Part shown: piece after piece, positions 1 through 10,484 of the stretch
Layout: each line of letters starts with the position of its first letter
How positions within the stretch are numbered: position 1 is the stretch's first letter
Assembly (NCBI GenBank): GCA_029931535.1
Contig: JAQPZY010001500.1
Location: 186,001-250,000, forward strand
Source of the DNA: Margaritifera margaritifera
Taxonomy: Eukaryota; Mollusca; Bivalvia; Unionida; Margaritiferidae
Direction: 5' to 3'
DNA length: 64,000 bases
Position numbers and translations under genes: made by a program
Notes under the pieces: model-generated
Database searches by the model: none
What the model saw: only the letters and a program-made list of their open reading frames with translations
What the model was told of the DNA's origin: nothing

Positions 1-417
1 AGCAGATACCCTTTTGCAAATATCTCATGACCTAAAAACTCATCAAAACCATGCCTACATCTCTGTTGTGTTTGCTTACTTGTTTTATCGATAACCATGA
101 AACTAAATTGTTTATTTGCGCATTGCATATACATATCTGAAAACAATCTTTTGTTAATATCACATGAGCCAATACATAATTGCATTTGATGAGTTAGATA
201 ACGATGCCAATAAAATAATTGCATTTGATGATACTAAGACTGATAACAATACCAAAAATAAAATAAAATGATTTTTTTCACTATCGCAAAATAAAAACTG
301 TAATTGTATGTATCTAACCCAATAATATTATGATGTGCCAAAATATATTCGACGAAATACAAAATGCTTTGTTTTATTTTTTTGGTTGGATAATGAGGAT
401 ATCAGCAAATAGCAGAT
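1..417. other. AT-rich DNA, no gene seen
   Basis: Very AT-rich sequence with stops in all frames. I see no gene, RNA or element boundary here. Confidence 0.5.
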
Positions 418-655
418 GACCAATATTAAATGTAATAAATAGTATAGCTGGTTTAATATCACACCAATGACCTGACATTAAATGTATTAAATGGTATAGC
501 TGGTTTAATATCAGACCAGTGACCTAATATTAAATGTAATAAATGGTATAGCTGGTTTAATATCAGACCAGTGACCTAATATTAAATGTAATAAATGATA
601 TAGCTGGTTTAATATCAGACCAGTGACCTAATATTAAATGTAATAAATGGTAATA
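418..655. repeat. 52-bp tandem repeat, ~4.5 copies
   Basis: A unit of about 52 bp containing TATAGCTGGTTTAATATCA and a short AT-rich tract is repeated head to tail with few changes. It carries no coding potential. Confidence 0.85.
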
Positions 656-874
656 CGAATGTTATTGAATAATGGGTAATACAAAAGTTTCATTATCAAA
701 TCAACAAAAAGAAATATTTAAAAAATGCGCGTTTTAAAAAATCATCCAATAACAATAATATTAAAAGCGAATGAAATAAGAAGTAGCTATAATTATTCAA
801 ACCAAAACGCAATTATTAAAATGTATGATTGGAAACAAGAGATATTGTGATTTTAAATGTAAGGTGGCAAAAAT

Positions 875-1108
875 ATGTTAAAGCAAGGCGGTTCTATCTT
901 TTCCGTTCTTAAACCTTTTGAAAAAAACGCTTTCTCAAAGATATTAGTAAAAACACTGCTAGCATTAGGTTTGGCAGCAGTATCAGGATCGATTCACGGT
1001 GCAGCATTAAAAAAAAAGAGAAAAAAAAGACGAAAAAAACCCAACAACAGTTCAAGGCTATGGTTTATCTACACGACTTCAGAAATAACGATTTTGATTA
1101 TAGCATAG
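875..1108 (+). pseudogene. Polinton small hydrophobic/basic protein, probable remnant
   Basis: A 77-aa frame. Residues ~25-45 form a hydrophobic Ala/Gly/Leu stretch, followed by a Lys/Arg cluster (KKKRKKRRKK). This layout is common in small virion-type proteins of Polintons, and an integrase tail lies about 240 bp downstream on the same strand. The last ~20 residues look like read-through into non-coding DNA. It is probably a remnant; the family call rests on composition and context only. Confidence 0.4.
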
Positions 1109-1228
1109 TAATATAAGATGCCATATATCAAATTTGGATTGAGTTTAAGAGAGCACAAGTAAATAAAAAAAATATAAAAAAATAAACAAGTAAATAAAGA
1201 ATATGCACAAAAACAGCCAATAGCTATA

Positions 1229-1510
1229 AGGCCTGATAAAAACCAATTAAATGACTCAGATAAATATTCAAAAGCAAAAGGCTAACGAAATTGTTCATGA
1301 AATAGAAGCTTTAAAAGGTTATAAATGGTTATAAAAAATTGATGGTATATTTTATGAGCATGAATTACAAACAAACAAAAACAAAACAAGAGATCTTTGG
1401 AATTAAACGTGATTACAAGAAGAAACAAGCTTTTGTTAAAGGGAAAGGTATGGACCACAATTAAATTCTTGGGTACCCTTGAAAGATATACAGAATTTAA
1501 CTACATGAAG
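1229..1510 (+). pseudogene. Polinton integrase C-terminal chromodomain fragment
   Basis: In broken + strand frames I read an FYEHELQ-like segment followed by RDYKKKQAFVKGKG and, after a stop and frame change, SWVPLKDIQNL-like residues. This is the order found in the chromodomain tail of Polinton integrases (basic strand, KGxG/Y turn, W and D/E motif). The catalytic core is not recognisable upstream. At least two stops and one frameshift interrupt it, so it is non-functional. Confidence 0.5.
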
Positions 1511-2269
1511 AAAAGCTGGCCTTAAATTGTTTCATTATACAAACAGTTTGATCCATTTGTCGTAGTTTTGCTGCACACATCACATGTAAAGGTTTTTCAT
1601 TATACTTTTTGGGGTTTTGGGGGTTATCTTCTTGTCCATCTCCGTTTCTTCATCATTCATTTTTAAACCCTGATCTATTATAGTCTTTCCTATTATATTA
1701 TTCTGGTATTTCATTAATATATTTAAATGTTTAAGTTAAGTCTTCAATTTTTGATTTACCTGACTTACACCTATTTTTACCCTCACATCACATTTTTTCA
1801 ATCCCAACATTATTCCCAAGATTACACTGTCCTGAGTGTAATGAATGAAAATAATAAACTTTATTATTTTCAATACAAGTTGCTTTTACAAAATGTTTTT
1901 AGACCAATTGTCACCTACAAAAGAGTAATAAAAAAAAACTGTTGATTATTTTAAACGTTTCCTGCGCAATTATATGTTGTTCATTTTCCACTTTATTATT
2001 TAACTTATTATTATCTACTTGGTCATTAATCAGAAATAATTCCGTTAAAGCATTCCCAAACAAAACGATGTGTTAATATTCTGTAAAAATCGCCATCCTT
2101 CGCTCTAACAGAAACTCCGTATTAAGAGCTAGTCAATAATGTTTATTTTATATATTATATTCACATCTTTAAAAACCTAAATCATTTTTTTAAAAAGATT
2201 AAAAATTAAAATATAATATATAATATTAAATAATTGAAAACTTTATAGAATTGCAGCAAAACGTTTTTG

Positions 2270-2890
2270 AATCTCTACAACAACAACAACAACAACAACA
2301 ACAAAAATTACTCCGGACTTGGGATCACAATTTAGAAGCCATGCTCTCGGAGGAAAACTTGTGAAATTAGATCATTCTGGAGAACAACATAATACGACAA
2401 CAAATATCAAATACATAGATGAACCAAAATGGAATGATTATGTAAAAATTATATCTGAACATAATTAAACAATAAAGCCCACTCCAACTCCGAGAAAAAC
2501 AGCGCCATGTCCAATAAAGTCCATTCCAACCTCAAGAAAAACAGTGCCATCTCCCCCAAAATTAGATATTAAACCCATTCCATCATGAAGAAAACCTGTA
2601 CCACCTCCAATAAAGCATACGCCATCTCCAAGAACACTGGCTCATCGGCCAAGATTTGTTTTGAAGAAGAAAATAGACAAACATTTGTTAAAATATTGTG
2701 AGGTCCCGGTAGATAGGAGATACCAATATGATAATGACAGATAAATTCTTATCAAATATAAAAGAATATTTAACAATTCTAACAAAAATGAAATAATTGC
2801 AAACAAGGGCGTTTCTTGTTTTGATAAAATTTCCTGTGGCTGAAACAAGACTCGTTGCTATATTGTGGGAAACTTCACAAAAAGTGGATG
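2270..2890 (+). other. Degenerate coding-like tract with (AAC)n
   Basis: An (AAC) run at about 2,279-2,306 precedes a frame reading GSQFRSHALGGKLVKLDHSG and then Pro/Lys/Thr-rich residues. A later frame contains RRYQYDND. Several stops break it. It appears to be an old coding sequence, possibly from the same Polinton remnant, but I do not recognise the protein. Confidence 0.3.
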
Positions 2891-4650
2891 AAAATTAAAT
2901 CTAATACTTGAAATTTGGACAAAATCGTGAATTTGAAGAGTGTTATGCAGTTAAAGCACTGATGTGGGCTATATCCTGTCTTCTTTTCTAGTTTGTTTAT
3001 ATCGTGTATGGTTGGTAGGTGGGTTATATGCATTTTATTGGTTGATTCGTGATTTTCCTACATATAGGTCATGTCCGTCATAATTTAACATTGCATGATG
3101 CTGTTTTGCTTAGATAGTTTTTGCTCTTCGAGCGACATTCATTCGTTGTCACATTGATATAAACTATGCATTTTTCTATAAGGTAAAAGTTGAGATTGAT
3201 TTCGATATAATATAATCCCGTATAATGATTCTTTTCGTAGATATATTTCAATGTATTTACTTAGATATTTCTTATGTATGCACGCGCATAGTTATATCTT
3301 ACTGATGTAGATATGCGACATTTATGAATAATGAACAGCACAGTTCCGTACACTTTCAGCTGGCCGGGAATGGTAATACGAAGGCTGAACCAAGCTGAAC
3401 CATAATTGTTTCATATATATAATGTTTTAGAATTTATTCTAAATTCTACAAAGAGTCAATACCTAGGTCATACAACGCCATGATATTAGAAATACTATAG
3501 TCTGGTTCAAGTTAGCTATGTGTTGTAACTGAACAGGCGGATTTTATTTAATTATACGCATCATGCTTTGAATGATTAAGGTAATGTGTAACGAGATGTA
3601 ATTCATGTGCGCGCATGCGCAACATATATCAATGCAAAAGTACTAACCGTGTCATATGTACTACACGGTTTAGTTGTTATACTTTTAGCTGCCTTGTGTG
3701 GTGCCTTTGTGTGCTGCCTTTGTGTGGTGCCTTGTGTGGTGCTTGTGTGCCTTATATATGGTTTGGTGATGTGAAGTCACAGAACTCTGTGTGGTTTCGT
3801 GTGACGTGTACGCTGTGTCTGGTGACGTTGTTTCGGAAGAGTGTGTACTGGTTTTCTCGATGCGAGGGACCAAGGATTCTCAACCAGCGGGTCTGTGTTA
3901 AATGTGAAGGCTCTCGAGGGATCCTTCAACAGACTGGGAGGAGTGGACCATGCGTGGTGGCTCCTTGACCATTGACTAGAGCGGGTGGAACCGGAGATAC
4001 ATCTTGGACGTCAAATGGGCGCCACGATAGTTATATTTATTACGTGTTCCATTTTATTGTTATTTTCAGTATTGCTATCTGTGCAAAATTACGTGTATTC
4101 ACATTTCAATATCGCTATATGTGCGACAGATTCATAAATTCATGCATTCCCATTTCAATATCGTTATATGAACGACAGACTCATAATTTCATGCATTCCC
4201 ATTTCAATATCGTTATATGAACGACAGATTCATAAATCCATAATATTCCAATATCGCTTGATGAATTGATAAATTGATGAGTTAACAGATTGATGAATAA
4301 ATGAGTATTACATTGATAAGTGCATAAATCATATGCTTTGGTCACCCTTGGTACTCAATAAGACCTTGTTTATATTAGGGTGTAGATCATATACTCTTAT
4401 TTGTTGATTGGTGATAGGATGTTATTCACATTTGTTTAAAATTCCATTCGTTAAATTCATCTTTGATTTTTCTCGTTGAGTTACTTGTTGTTGATAGTTC
4501 CATGTTAGGAACTTTATAATTTTCCTTATCTCTTTGTTATAATGGTGTCAGATTTGTTCATCTTTAAATTGCGTTTATAAATAAACATCTTATTAACGCA
4601 GTTGCTTTCGGTGTCTTCACTAATCCAGCCCCAACCCGGTTTCATCCTGT
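2891..4650. other. No gene recognised; AT-rich DNA with a short tandem array
   Basis: No ORF in this stretch resembles a protein. The 117-aa frame at 3,615 has Cys/Leu-rich composition, typical of a GTG/GTC-rich non-coding stretch. The only clear structure is the 49-bp array listed separately. Confidence 0.5.
4095..4250. repeat. 49-bp tandem repeat, 3 copies
   Basis: CATTTCAATATCG followed by an ACGACAGA-containing unit recurs at 4,102, 4,151 and 4,200, a period of 49 bp with a few substitutions. Confidence 0.8.
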
Positions 4651-6105
4651 GACAAATTGTTCAATTTCATGTTTGACCCAGTTCAGCGTTGCTATGGCTT
4701 CACGACAGCATTCCATTAACCAATTGTTAAATGTTCTCGTGGCTCTCGTCTTTGCGTGATTTATAATTTATAATTTAGAATTTGTCTGTCTAGAGACAGA
4801 AGGAAATCGTGCCCCCGGGGTGGTCGTGGGTTGGTGTCAATTTGACGTGATCAATATGGGACATTGTTTGCAACCTATTATTTGAATAGGACATTTTTTG
4901 CAAGCTATTATTTTAACAGGACACTTTCTGTAACCTACTATTTGAATACGGCAAAGAGGGAACATTCATTTGAAGGATAGTTCAACCTTTTACCTGGAAA
5001 GGAAAACATGTTACTGTATCAGTAATAATCATCTCGTTGTGTGTAAGAAATCCATTTTCTTGACAAAGAAAGTCTTAATGATTACCTTTAGTTCTAAGAT
5101 GGAGTAATTTAGATTATCAATGCTGTTATAATCTGTTCATATTCACACAGTGTAGTTTGTATTAAGATTTCATATTCAGTCAGTGTAGTTTGTATTAAGA
5201 TTTGAGAGGGTGTTATAGAGCAGTCATGAGTTTGTAGATTTGTTCCTTTATTTCTTTTTTTTCTAAATTAATTTGTTTGTTTGACACTTGGCTGCCTCTG
5301 CTCTTCACTAATCTATTCCCATTCAGTCCATCCATGTGATAGCATCTCAATGACTCGTTACACGTTTCTCTCCAATTGACATTATCCAATAATTTGCATG
5401 AGACTCTCTAATTTGCTTTCGATTACAGTAAATATAAACAAGTTCTATATCTCCCATTTTGTTTTACATTCTTACTACAAATACCGCCATGTATAGCCAG
5501 CCTATCATGTACTGAAAAATGGGGTTAAACCCATAACAACCAACTTACTACAAATATACATTTAATGTCCAGACTTCACAGATTGTAGTGGTCAGCGGTT
5601 CCTTTATCTACAGTAATGCAGTCAATGGCTCTCGAACAACTGTTTCCTTTGTACATAGCAATACTGTCAACATCCTGTTAGATATGCAGACGTATGTTTG
5701 CAATCATGTTTGTATAAGAAACACACTCTTGATATGATACATGTAGCTACGTCATCGCAAACTAGGTGATTTTAAAAGACACTTAGCGCCCTTTTAAAAG
5801 CTAAATTTTAAAGTGCGAATCCCTAGGTATGTATGTATGCATGCATGTAAAATGCAGAAGATGATTGTGTTTTGTGCTTTGGTTACTTGCTTGCCTGAAA
5901 TATACTTGTATATAACGATATGAAAATATAAAAAAATATATATATAAAAACTATACTCTATTTATATGACACTGTTTGTTTTTTCTTTTTCCTTTTTTGT
6001 AAAACGTTCTGGATTGCCATGGTCTGAAATAAAAACAATACATGTATAAATCCTGTTAATCCGATTTTAGCTATAATTTTATCCTCCGCTTTTAGTAGAA
6101 AACGG
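4651..6105. other. Intergenic DNA with small repeats, no gene seen
   Basis: Contains a short triplicated motif about GGACATTTTTTGCAA at 4,855-4,950 and a duplicated ~40-bp segment (CAGTGTAGTTTGTATTAAGATTT) at 5,145-5,205. A SINE tail is listed separately. No frame looks like a protein. Confidence 0.5.
5486..5548 (+). repeat. SINE 3' tail fragment
   Basis: CCGCCATGTATAGCC...CCTATCATGTACTGAAAAATGG and TTAAACCCATAA match the 3' part of the fuller SINE at 41,918-42,150. Only the tail is present here. Confidence 0.6.
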
Positions 6106-6109
6106 GGAG

Positions 6110-6811
6110 GGGGTAATAAATTGGGCCTGTTCGCCCGTCCGTCCATCCTTCCATGCATCAGCTCGATGGTCTCACTTTTGCTATCGCTCAATAACTTCCT
6201 TAATTATTTTAGATTTCAACCAAATTTGGTTTGCAGCTTGATTTTGATGAGATTTTGGCTTGATTCGATTGTCAACGTTCTGTGTAATCGTTTAACAGAG
6301 TTATAGCTCCAGATTGTCAAACCCACCCTCTTTGTTCCGCATAATAACTGCATTAACTGTGACTGTTATTTGGTTTCATAATAACTCCCTTAACTGTGAC
6401 TATTATTTGGTTTCATAATAACTGCCTTAACTGTGACTGTTATTTGGTTTCATAATAACTCCCTTAACTGTGACTATTATTTGGTTTCATAATAACTCTC
6501 TTAACTGTGACTGTTATTTGGTTTCATAGTAACTCCCTTAACTGTGACTGTTATTTGGTTTCATAATAACTGCCTTAACTGTGACTATTATTTGGTTTCA
6601 TCCAAATTTCATATGCAATCTGATATTGAGGAGACCTTTCCTTAGTTTGATCGTCAGCTTTCAACCTCATTGTTTAGCAGTTCCTGACTGTCAGACCCAC
6701 CCACTTTCATTTTCGCTCAATAAAATTCATCGATTATTATTGGATTGCAACCATATATGGTTCGTTCCTTGATACTTTGAAGGCCTTGATTGGCTTCAGT
6801 TGTCAGTTTTA
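6110..6811. repeat. ~150-bp degenerate satellite, left block
   Basis: Degenerate copies of a unit containing GATTTCAACCAAATTTGGT, a TTTAACAGAGTTATAG-type segment, CTGATTGTCAGACCCACCC and CACAATAACT. The same unit fills 9,183-10,470, so the two blocks are one array split by the retrotransposon at 6,825-9,169. Confidence 0.75.
6341..6599. repeat. 37-bp tandem repeat, 7 copies
   Basis: The unit ATAATAACTNCCTTAACTGT plus GACTNTTATTTGGTTTC repeats seven times at exactly 37-bp spacing, starting at 6,341. It appears to be a local amplification of the CACAATAACTCCCTTAA part of the ~150-bp satellite. Confidence 0.9.
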
Positions 6812-6824
6812 TTAATCATTGTTT

Positions 6825-9169
6825 TTTTTTTTTGTTTTTTTGGGGGGCAATTTCTCGTCCATCTCAGCAAATATGGCTGATTAGAACTGGAGAATGCCCC
6901 CTCATATAAAGTACTTTATTTATTTATTTATCAATTAGTTATTCTAAACAGGAGATAATTGTTTAAATTTCCAATCTAGTTTTAATGTGAGGTTCATCTT
7001 TTTCTATGCCTAGTTTCCAAGTTTTCTTGTTCTTGGGGATTCAGTTCCGTACTCCTCTCCCTCCAGGTATTGCTGTTGGGCGAGTTTCCTTTCCTTCCTC
7101 CCCTAGTGAGTTGTCGCTTTTATTTGACCCTTGCCAAGGGGTCTAAGTTTGATTAAAAAATTTGAGTTTCCTATTTTGTTTTTTAAAATTATATTTTTGA
7201 AGTTTGGTTTATTTTATATGTTTGTGTTTTCTGTTTAGATATATTTACGTTTTATTTGGCTATGGTTCCATTTGGTTGGAGTTATTTATTTTGTATATAC
7301 GTGTATGTGCGTGTATTGCTGTTAGTTTTTTTAAGAGATTACAATTGGTATTATTCTTGTTAGTTTTATGTTATTATGGTAGTAGTTTTTATTATTATTA
7401 TTAGTTATTGGTTATGCATTTGTTATTCAATTTTGTTAAGTGATTTTATTATTATTGTTATTTATTTTTTTTTTCCACTGTGGGAGATGAGCTTCCAGTA
7501 TGCCCCCCCACTAGGGGGAGGCATGTCAAGCCGACCTGAGAGCCCACTCACCCATCATTTCTTTCCTGTATGTTGTAGAGGAGAGATGTTTTTCCGTTTT
7601 GGCTGGTTATGTTGACTCTTTCTTGGCGTTATCTCCTCATCTGTTGAGTAGTTAAAAGTATAACCACTATAGTGCTCTGTTTCTTCCTTTTGTGGTTCTA
7701 GTTTATCACTCTTTCGTCTTTCAAGTTCTTTCTCCTTCCTTTGTATTTTTCGTCTATTGTGTCTTCCTTTCCCAGGCTCTTTAATTGGTACTTCTAACTG
7801 TGTTGTTTCCTGGTCTTTGTCTTGTTCCTTTATTTCTTTTGTGTTTTCTTTGATAGTTGTGTTTTTTCTAGGGAAGGTTGTTTGTCTTGCGTTTGCTCTC
7901 TCTCTCCTTTGCGCATTTATCATATTAATCTTTCCCGGTGAGGAGTCTGATGTATGGGGTGCTAAGGTAATTTTCTCTTCCTCTGATTCAACTGGTTCTT
8001 GATTCTGGTTCTTGTTTTCCTGTACTGTTTCATTGTTCTTGTTCTTGGGGAAAATTGTTATTTCACTCGTATATGTCTCTAGATGTGATGTTTCTGTTTC
8101 CATTTGAGGTTGTTGATGTTGCTGTTGTTGTTGTTGATGTTGTTGGTGTGTTTCTTTTTGTGCTGGGCACTTCTTAGGGCTGTGCACTTTTTCTCCACAT
8201 AGGAAGCATTTTCTGTGATGTATACATCCTATATACCACGACTTTGCTCGAAAGCCGTGGACGTAAAAGGATGGTGTTATCTTTTCTTCCGTTCCTTTCT
8301 CTACGGTAATAATTCGTTGACCTGTTTGAATCATGGGGTATTCCTTATATGTATCCATCTTGCTGTTGTTAACTTTTATATTGAATTTCTCTTCCATTCT
8401 TTCTATTGTGTCCTTGAGTGGTATTTCGAATGGTACCCCTGAGATGTATATGTCCACATATTTGGTTTTTATTTCTCTCTCTATGTCCTTTGCCTCTCTT
8501 ACTGTCGCAGTTTTGTTTCCAATCCTTAGTTCACTGCCAAACCATAGTTTCTCTTTTTCTTTCGGGTGTATGATATAAATCCCGTTTCCCTCGTACGTCA
8601 GGGCTTCTATTTGACTGCTTTTAATGTTTGTCTTGGTTAGCGCCTCTATTACCTCTCCATATGTCGTTGGTTCTTCCGTGACTATTTCTTGGGTTACGGG
8701 CCGCCTGTGCGCCACGAGCTTTTTCCTCTGACCATTGCTCACGATTTCTAACGTGAAGTATTGTTTCAACTTATGCATTTTCTGTGTTCAATATTCTTTC
8801 AATATTTTCAATACAATATTCACAGTATGCTGTTCACAAAAGTTATTCACAAATTGTTTTCAGGTGATCAATGTATATTAAGTTTGTAGTTTATAGTAAA
8901 TGTATATGCTCACAAATATTCACAGTAGACCATAAAGGTCAAACAATGCATATATATCATATAATGATAGAGCTTTCACACGTGAAACACGTGGATGTTC
9001 AAAAGTTCATTTTTGTCTTAAATGTTCAATTGCAGTTATTTTATATCGATTCCACGAGTGATACTTGCTAAAAAGGTGGCTCCATCCTGGTCTGCAGGCT
9101 AGTTCCTAGGGGATAATGGCCTTCTTTGCACCTTTGCTCCCCGCAGCTTGCTTTGGAGGCATTGTACGT
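6825..9169 (-). mobile_element. ORF1-only non-LTR retrotransposon (half-LINE)
   Basis: A minus-strand element with a single ORF1-type protein, an A-rich 3' end (T-runs at about 6,822-6,841 on the + strand) and a ~13-bp flanking duplication. TTAATCATTGTTT lies at about 6,812-6,824 and again at 9,170-9,182. No reverse transcriptase or endonuclease frame lies between the ORF1 stop at 7,555 and the poly(A). It therefore appears to be a complete non-autonomous insertion, HAL1-like in design, or an element whose ORF2 was deleted before insertion. The exact 3' edge is blurred by the T-run. Confidence 0.7.
7555..8778 (-). CDS. LINE ORF1-type RNA-binding protein with zinc knuckle
   Basis: An intact 407-aa frame with an ATG start. 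Residues ~105-180 have the length and pattern of the RRM-like region of LINE ORF1/gag proteins (VDIYISGVPFEIPLKDTIE). They are followed by one CCHC zinc knuckle, C191-C194-H199-C204. A Gln/His-rich tract (~213-228) and a long charged Lys/Glu-rich tail complete it. Such proteins coat the element RNA and act as chaperones in retrotransposition. It is the only protein of the 6,825-9,169 element, with no ORF2 partner. Function is inferred from architecture; the absence of stops suggests fairly recent activity. Confidence 0.75.
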   Translation of the reverse strand: MHKLKQYFTLEIVSNGQRKKLVAHRRPVTQEIVTEEPTTYGEVIEALTKTNIKSSQIEALTYEGNGIYIIHPKEKEKLWFGSELRIGNKTATVREAKDIEREIKTKYVDIYISGVPFEIPLKDTIERMEEKFNIKVNNSKMDTYKEYPMIQTGQRIITVEKGTEEKITPSFYVHGFRAKSWYIGCIHHRKCFLCGEKVHSPKKCPAQKETHQQHQQQQQQHQQPQMETETSHLETYTSEITIFPKNKNNETVQENKNQNQEPVESEEEKITLAPHTSDSSPGKINMINAQRRERANARQTTFPRKNTTIKENTKEIKEQDKDQETTQLEVPIKEPGKGRHNRRKIQRKEKELERRKSDKLEPQKEETEHYSGYTFNYSTDEEITPRKSQHNQPKRKNISPLQHTGKK

Positions 9170-9182
9170 TTAATCATTGTTT

Positions 9183-10470
9183 AGCGGAGTTAAAGTCCCT
9201 GATTGTCAGACTCACCCACTTTATTTCCGCACAATAGCTTCCTTATTCTTGGATTTCAACTTAGTTTGTTATGCAAGTTAAGACCTTGACTGAATTAAAT
9301 TTTGAGTGTTCTGCGTCATCGTTTAACGGAATTATTGCACCTGAATTTCAGACTCACCGACTTTATTTTCTGCACAATAACTCTTTTTTTATTTTTAGAT
9401 TTCAACCAAATTTTAATACGTAGCTTGATATTGATGATGCTTCGTCTGAGTTGGATTATTAGTATTATACATCATTTAGCGGAGTTATGGGCCCTGATTG
9501 ACAGACCCATCCACTTTCATTTCCGCACAACTCGTTTATTTATACATGTAATTGGATTTCAATCAAATTTGATAGACTGCTTAATATAGATAGGACCTTC
9601 ACTGGAGTTGGTTATCATCATTCTATGTCATTATTTAGCACAGCTATAGCCTCTAGTTGTCGGACCCATTCACTTTCATTTCTGCACAATAGCTCCCTTA
9701 ATTGTTATTCGATTTAAACCAAATTTGGTATGCAGCTTGGTTTTCACGAGACATTGACTGAATTTGATTGTAAGCATTCTGCATCTATTAGTTGAGTTAT
9801 CGCCCTTGATTGTCAGATCCACCCACTTTCGTTGCAGCACAATACTTCCTTTAATTATTATTGGATTTCAACCAAATTTAGGTGGCAGCAGATAATGCCT
9901 CGGCCGAGTTTGACTATAATCATTCTGCATTATCACTGTTTAGCGGATTTAAAACCCTGATTGACAGACCCACCTACTTTTATTTTCGCAAAAATCCTAT
10001 ATTTATGATTGGATTTCAACCACCTTTGGTAGACAGTTTGATATTGATAAGACCTTAGATGAAGTTGATTATCAGCATTCTTTGTCATTATTTAACGGGG
10101 TTATAACCCCTGGTGTCTGGCCTATTGGCCCATTTACTTTCATTTCTGCACAATAACCACATTAATATTAATTGGATTTCAAACAAATTTGGTGTACAGC
10201 TTGAATTCAATTGTCAGCATGCTTCGTAATTTAGCAAATTCACGTCCCTGATTGACAGATACACCCACTTTCGTTTCTGCACATGAATGACTCCCTTATT
10301 GGATTTTAAACAAATTTAGTAGGTAGCTTGATATTAATAAGACTTCGGTTGAATTTGATTGTCAGTGTTGCTAAGCTACCTGTAGCGGAGATATGGATTA
10401 AAATCGTCAGATTGACCAGACTATCAATTTAAATTATTTGATCAAACAATATTGCCTAATCTCTCTCAAG
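9183..10470. repeat. ~150-bp degenerate satellite, right block, ~8 copies
   Basis: Segments of the type TTTAGCGGAGTTAT...CTGATTGNCAGACCCACCCACTTTC...GCACAATAACTCC...GGATTTCAACCAAATTT recur roughly every 150 bp (near 9,182, 9,322, 9,476, 9,631, 9,788, 9,935, 10,090, 10,243). The copies are well diverged, so the array is old. The Polinton sits immediately after its right end. Confidence 0.8.
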
Positions 10471-10478
10471 ATCGCGTA

Positions 10479-10484
10479 TTCGAG
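10479..10484. repeat. Polinton target-site duplication, left (TTCGAG)
   Basis: TTCGAG directly precedes the element's terminal AGTAGTTGAG and is repeated at 27,499-27,504 directly after CTCAACTACT. A 6-bp duplication is the Polinton/Maverick norm. Confidence 0.95.

Larger units (their letters stand above)
700..2890 (+). mobile_element. Decayed Polinton/Maverick remnant
   Basis: Short + strand protein fragments in this stretch resemble Polinton proteins. They are a hydrophobic basic virion-type protein (875-1108), an integrase C-terminal chromodomain tail (about 1,345-1,505), and Pro/Lys-rich fragments at 2,300-2,880 that I cannot name. Stops and frameshifts occur throughout and I could not find terminal inverted repeats. 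The boundaries are those of the recognisable fragments only. Confidence 0.5.

Noticed and set aside
3615..3968. 117-codon Cys-rich frame resembling a secreted peptide
   Set aside because: Composition follows a GTGTGGTGCC-type simple repeat; no signal-peptide-plus-fold pattern and no conserved context.
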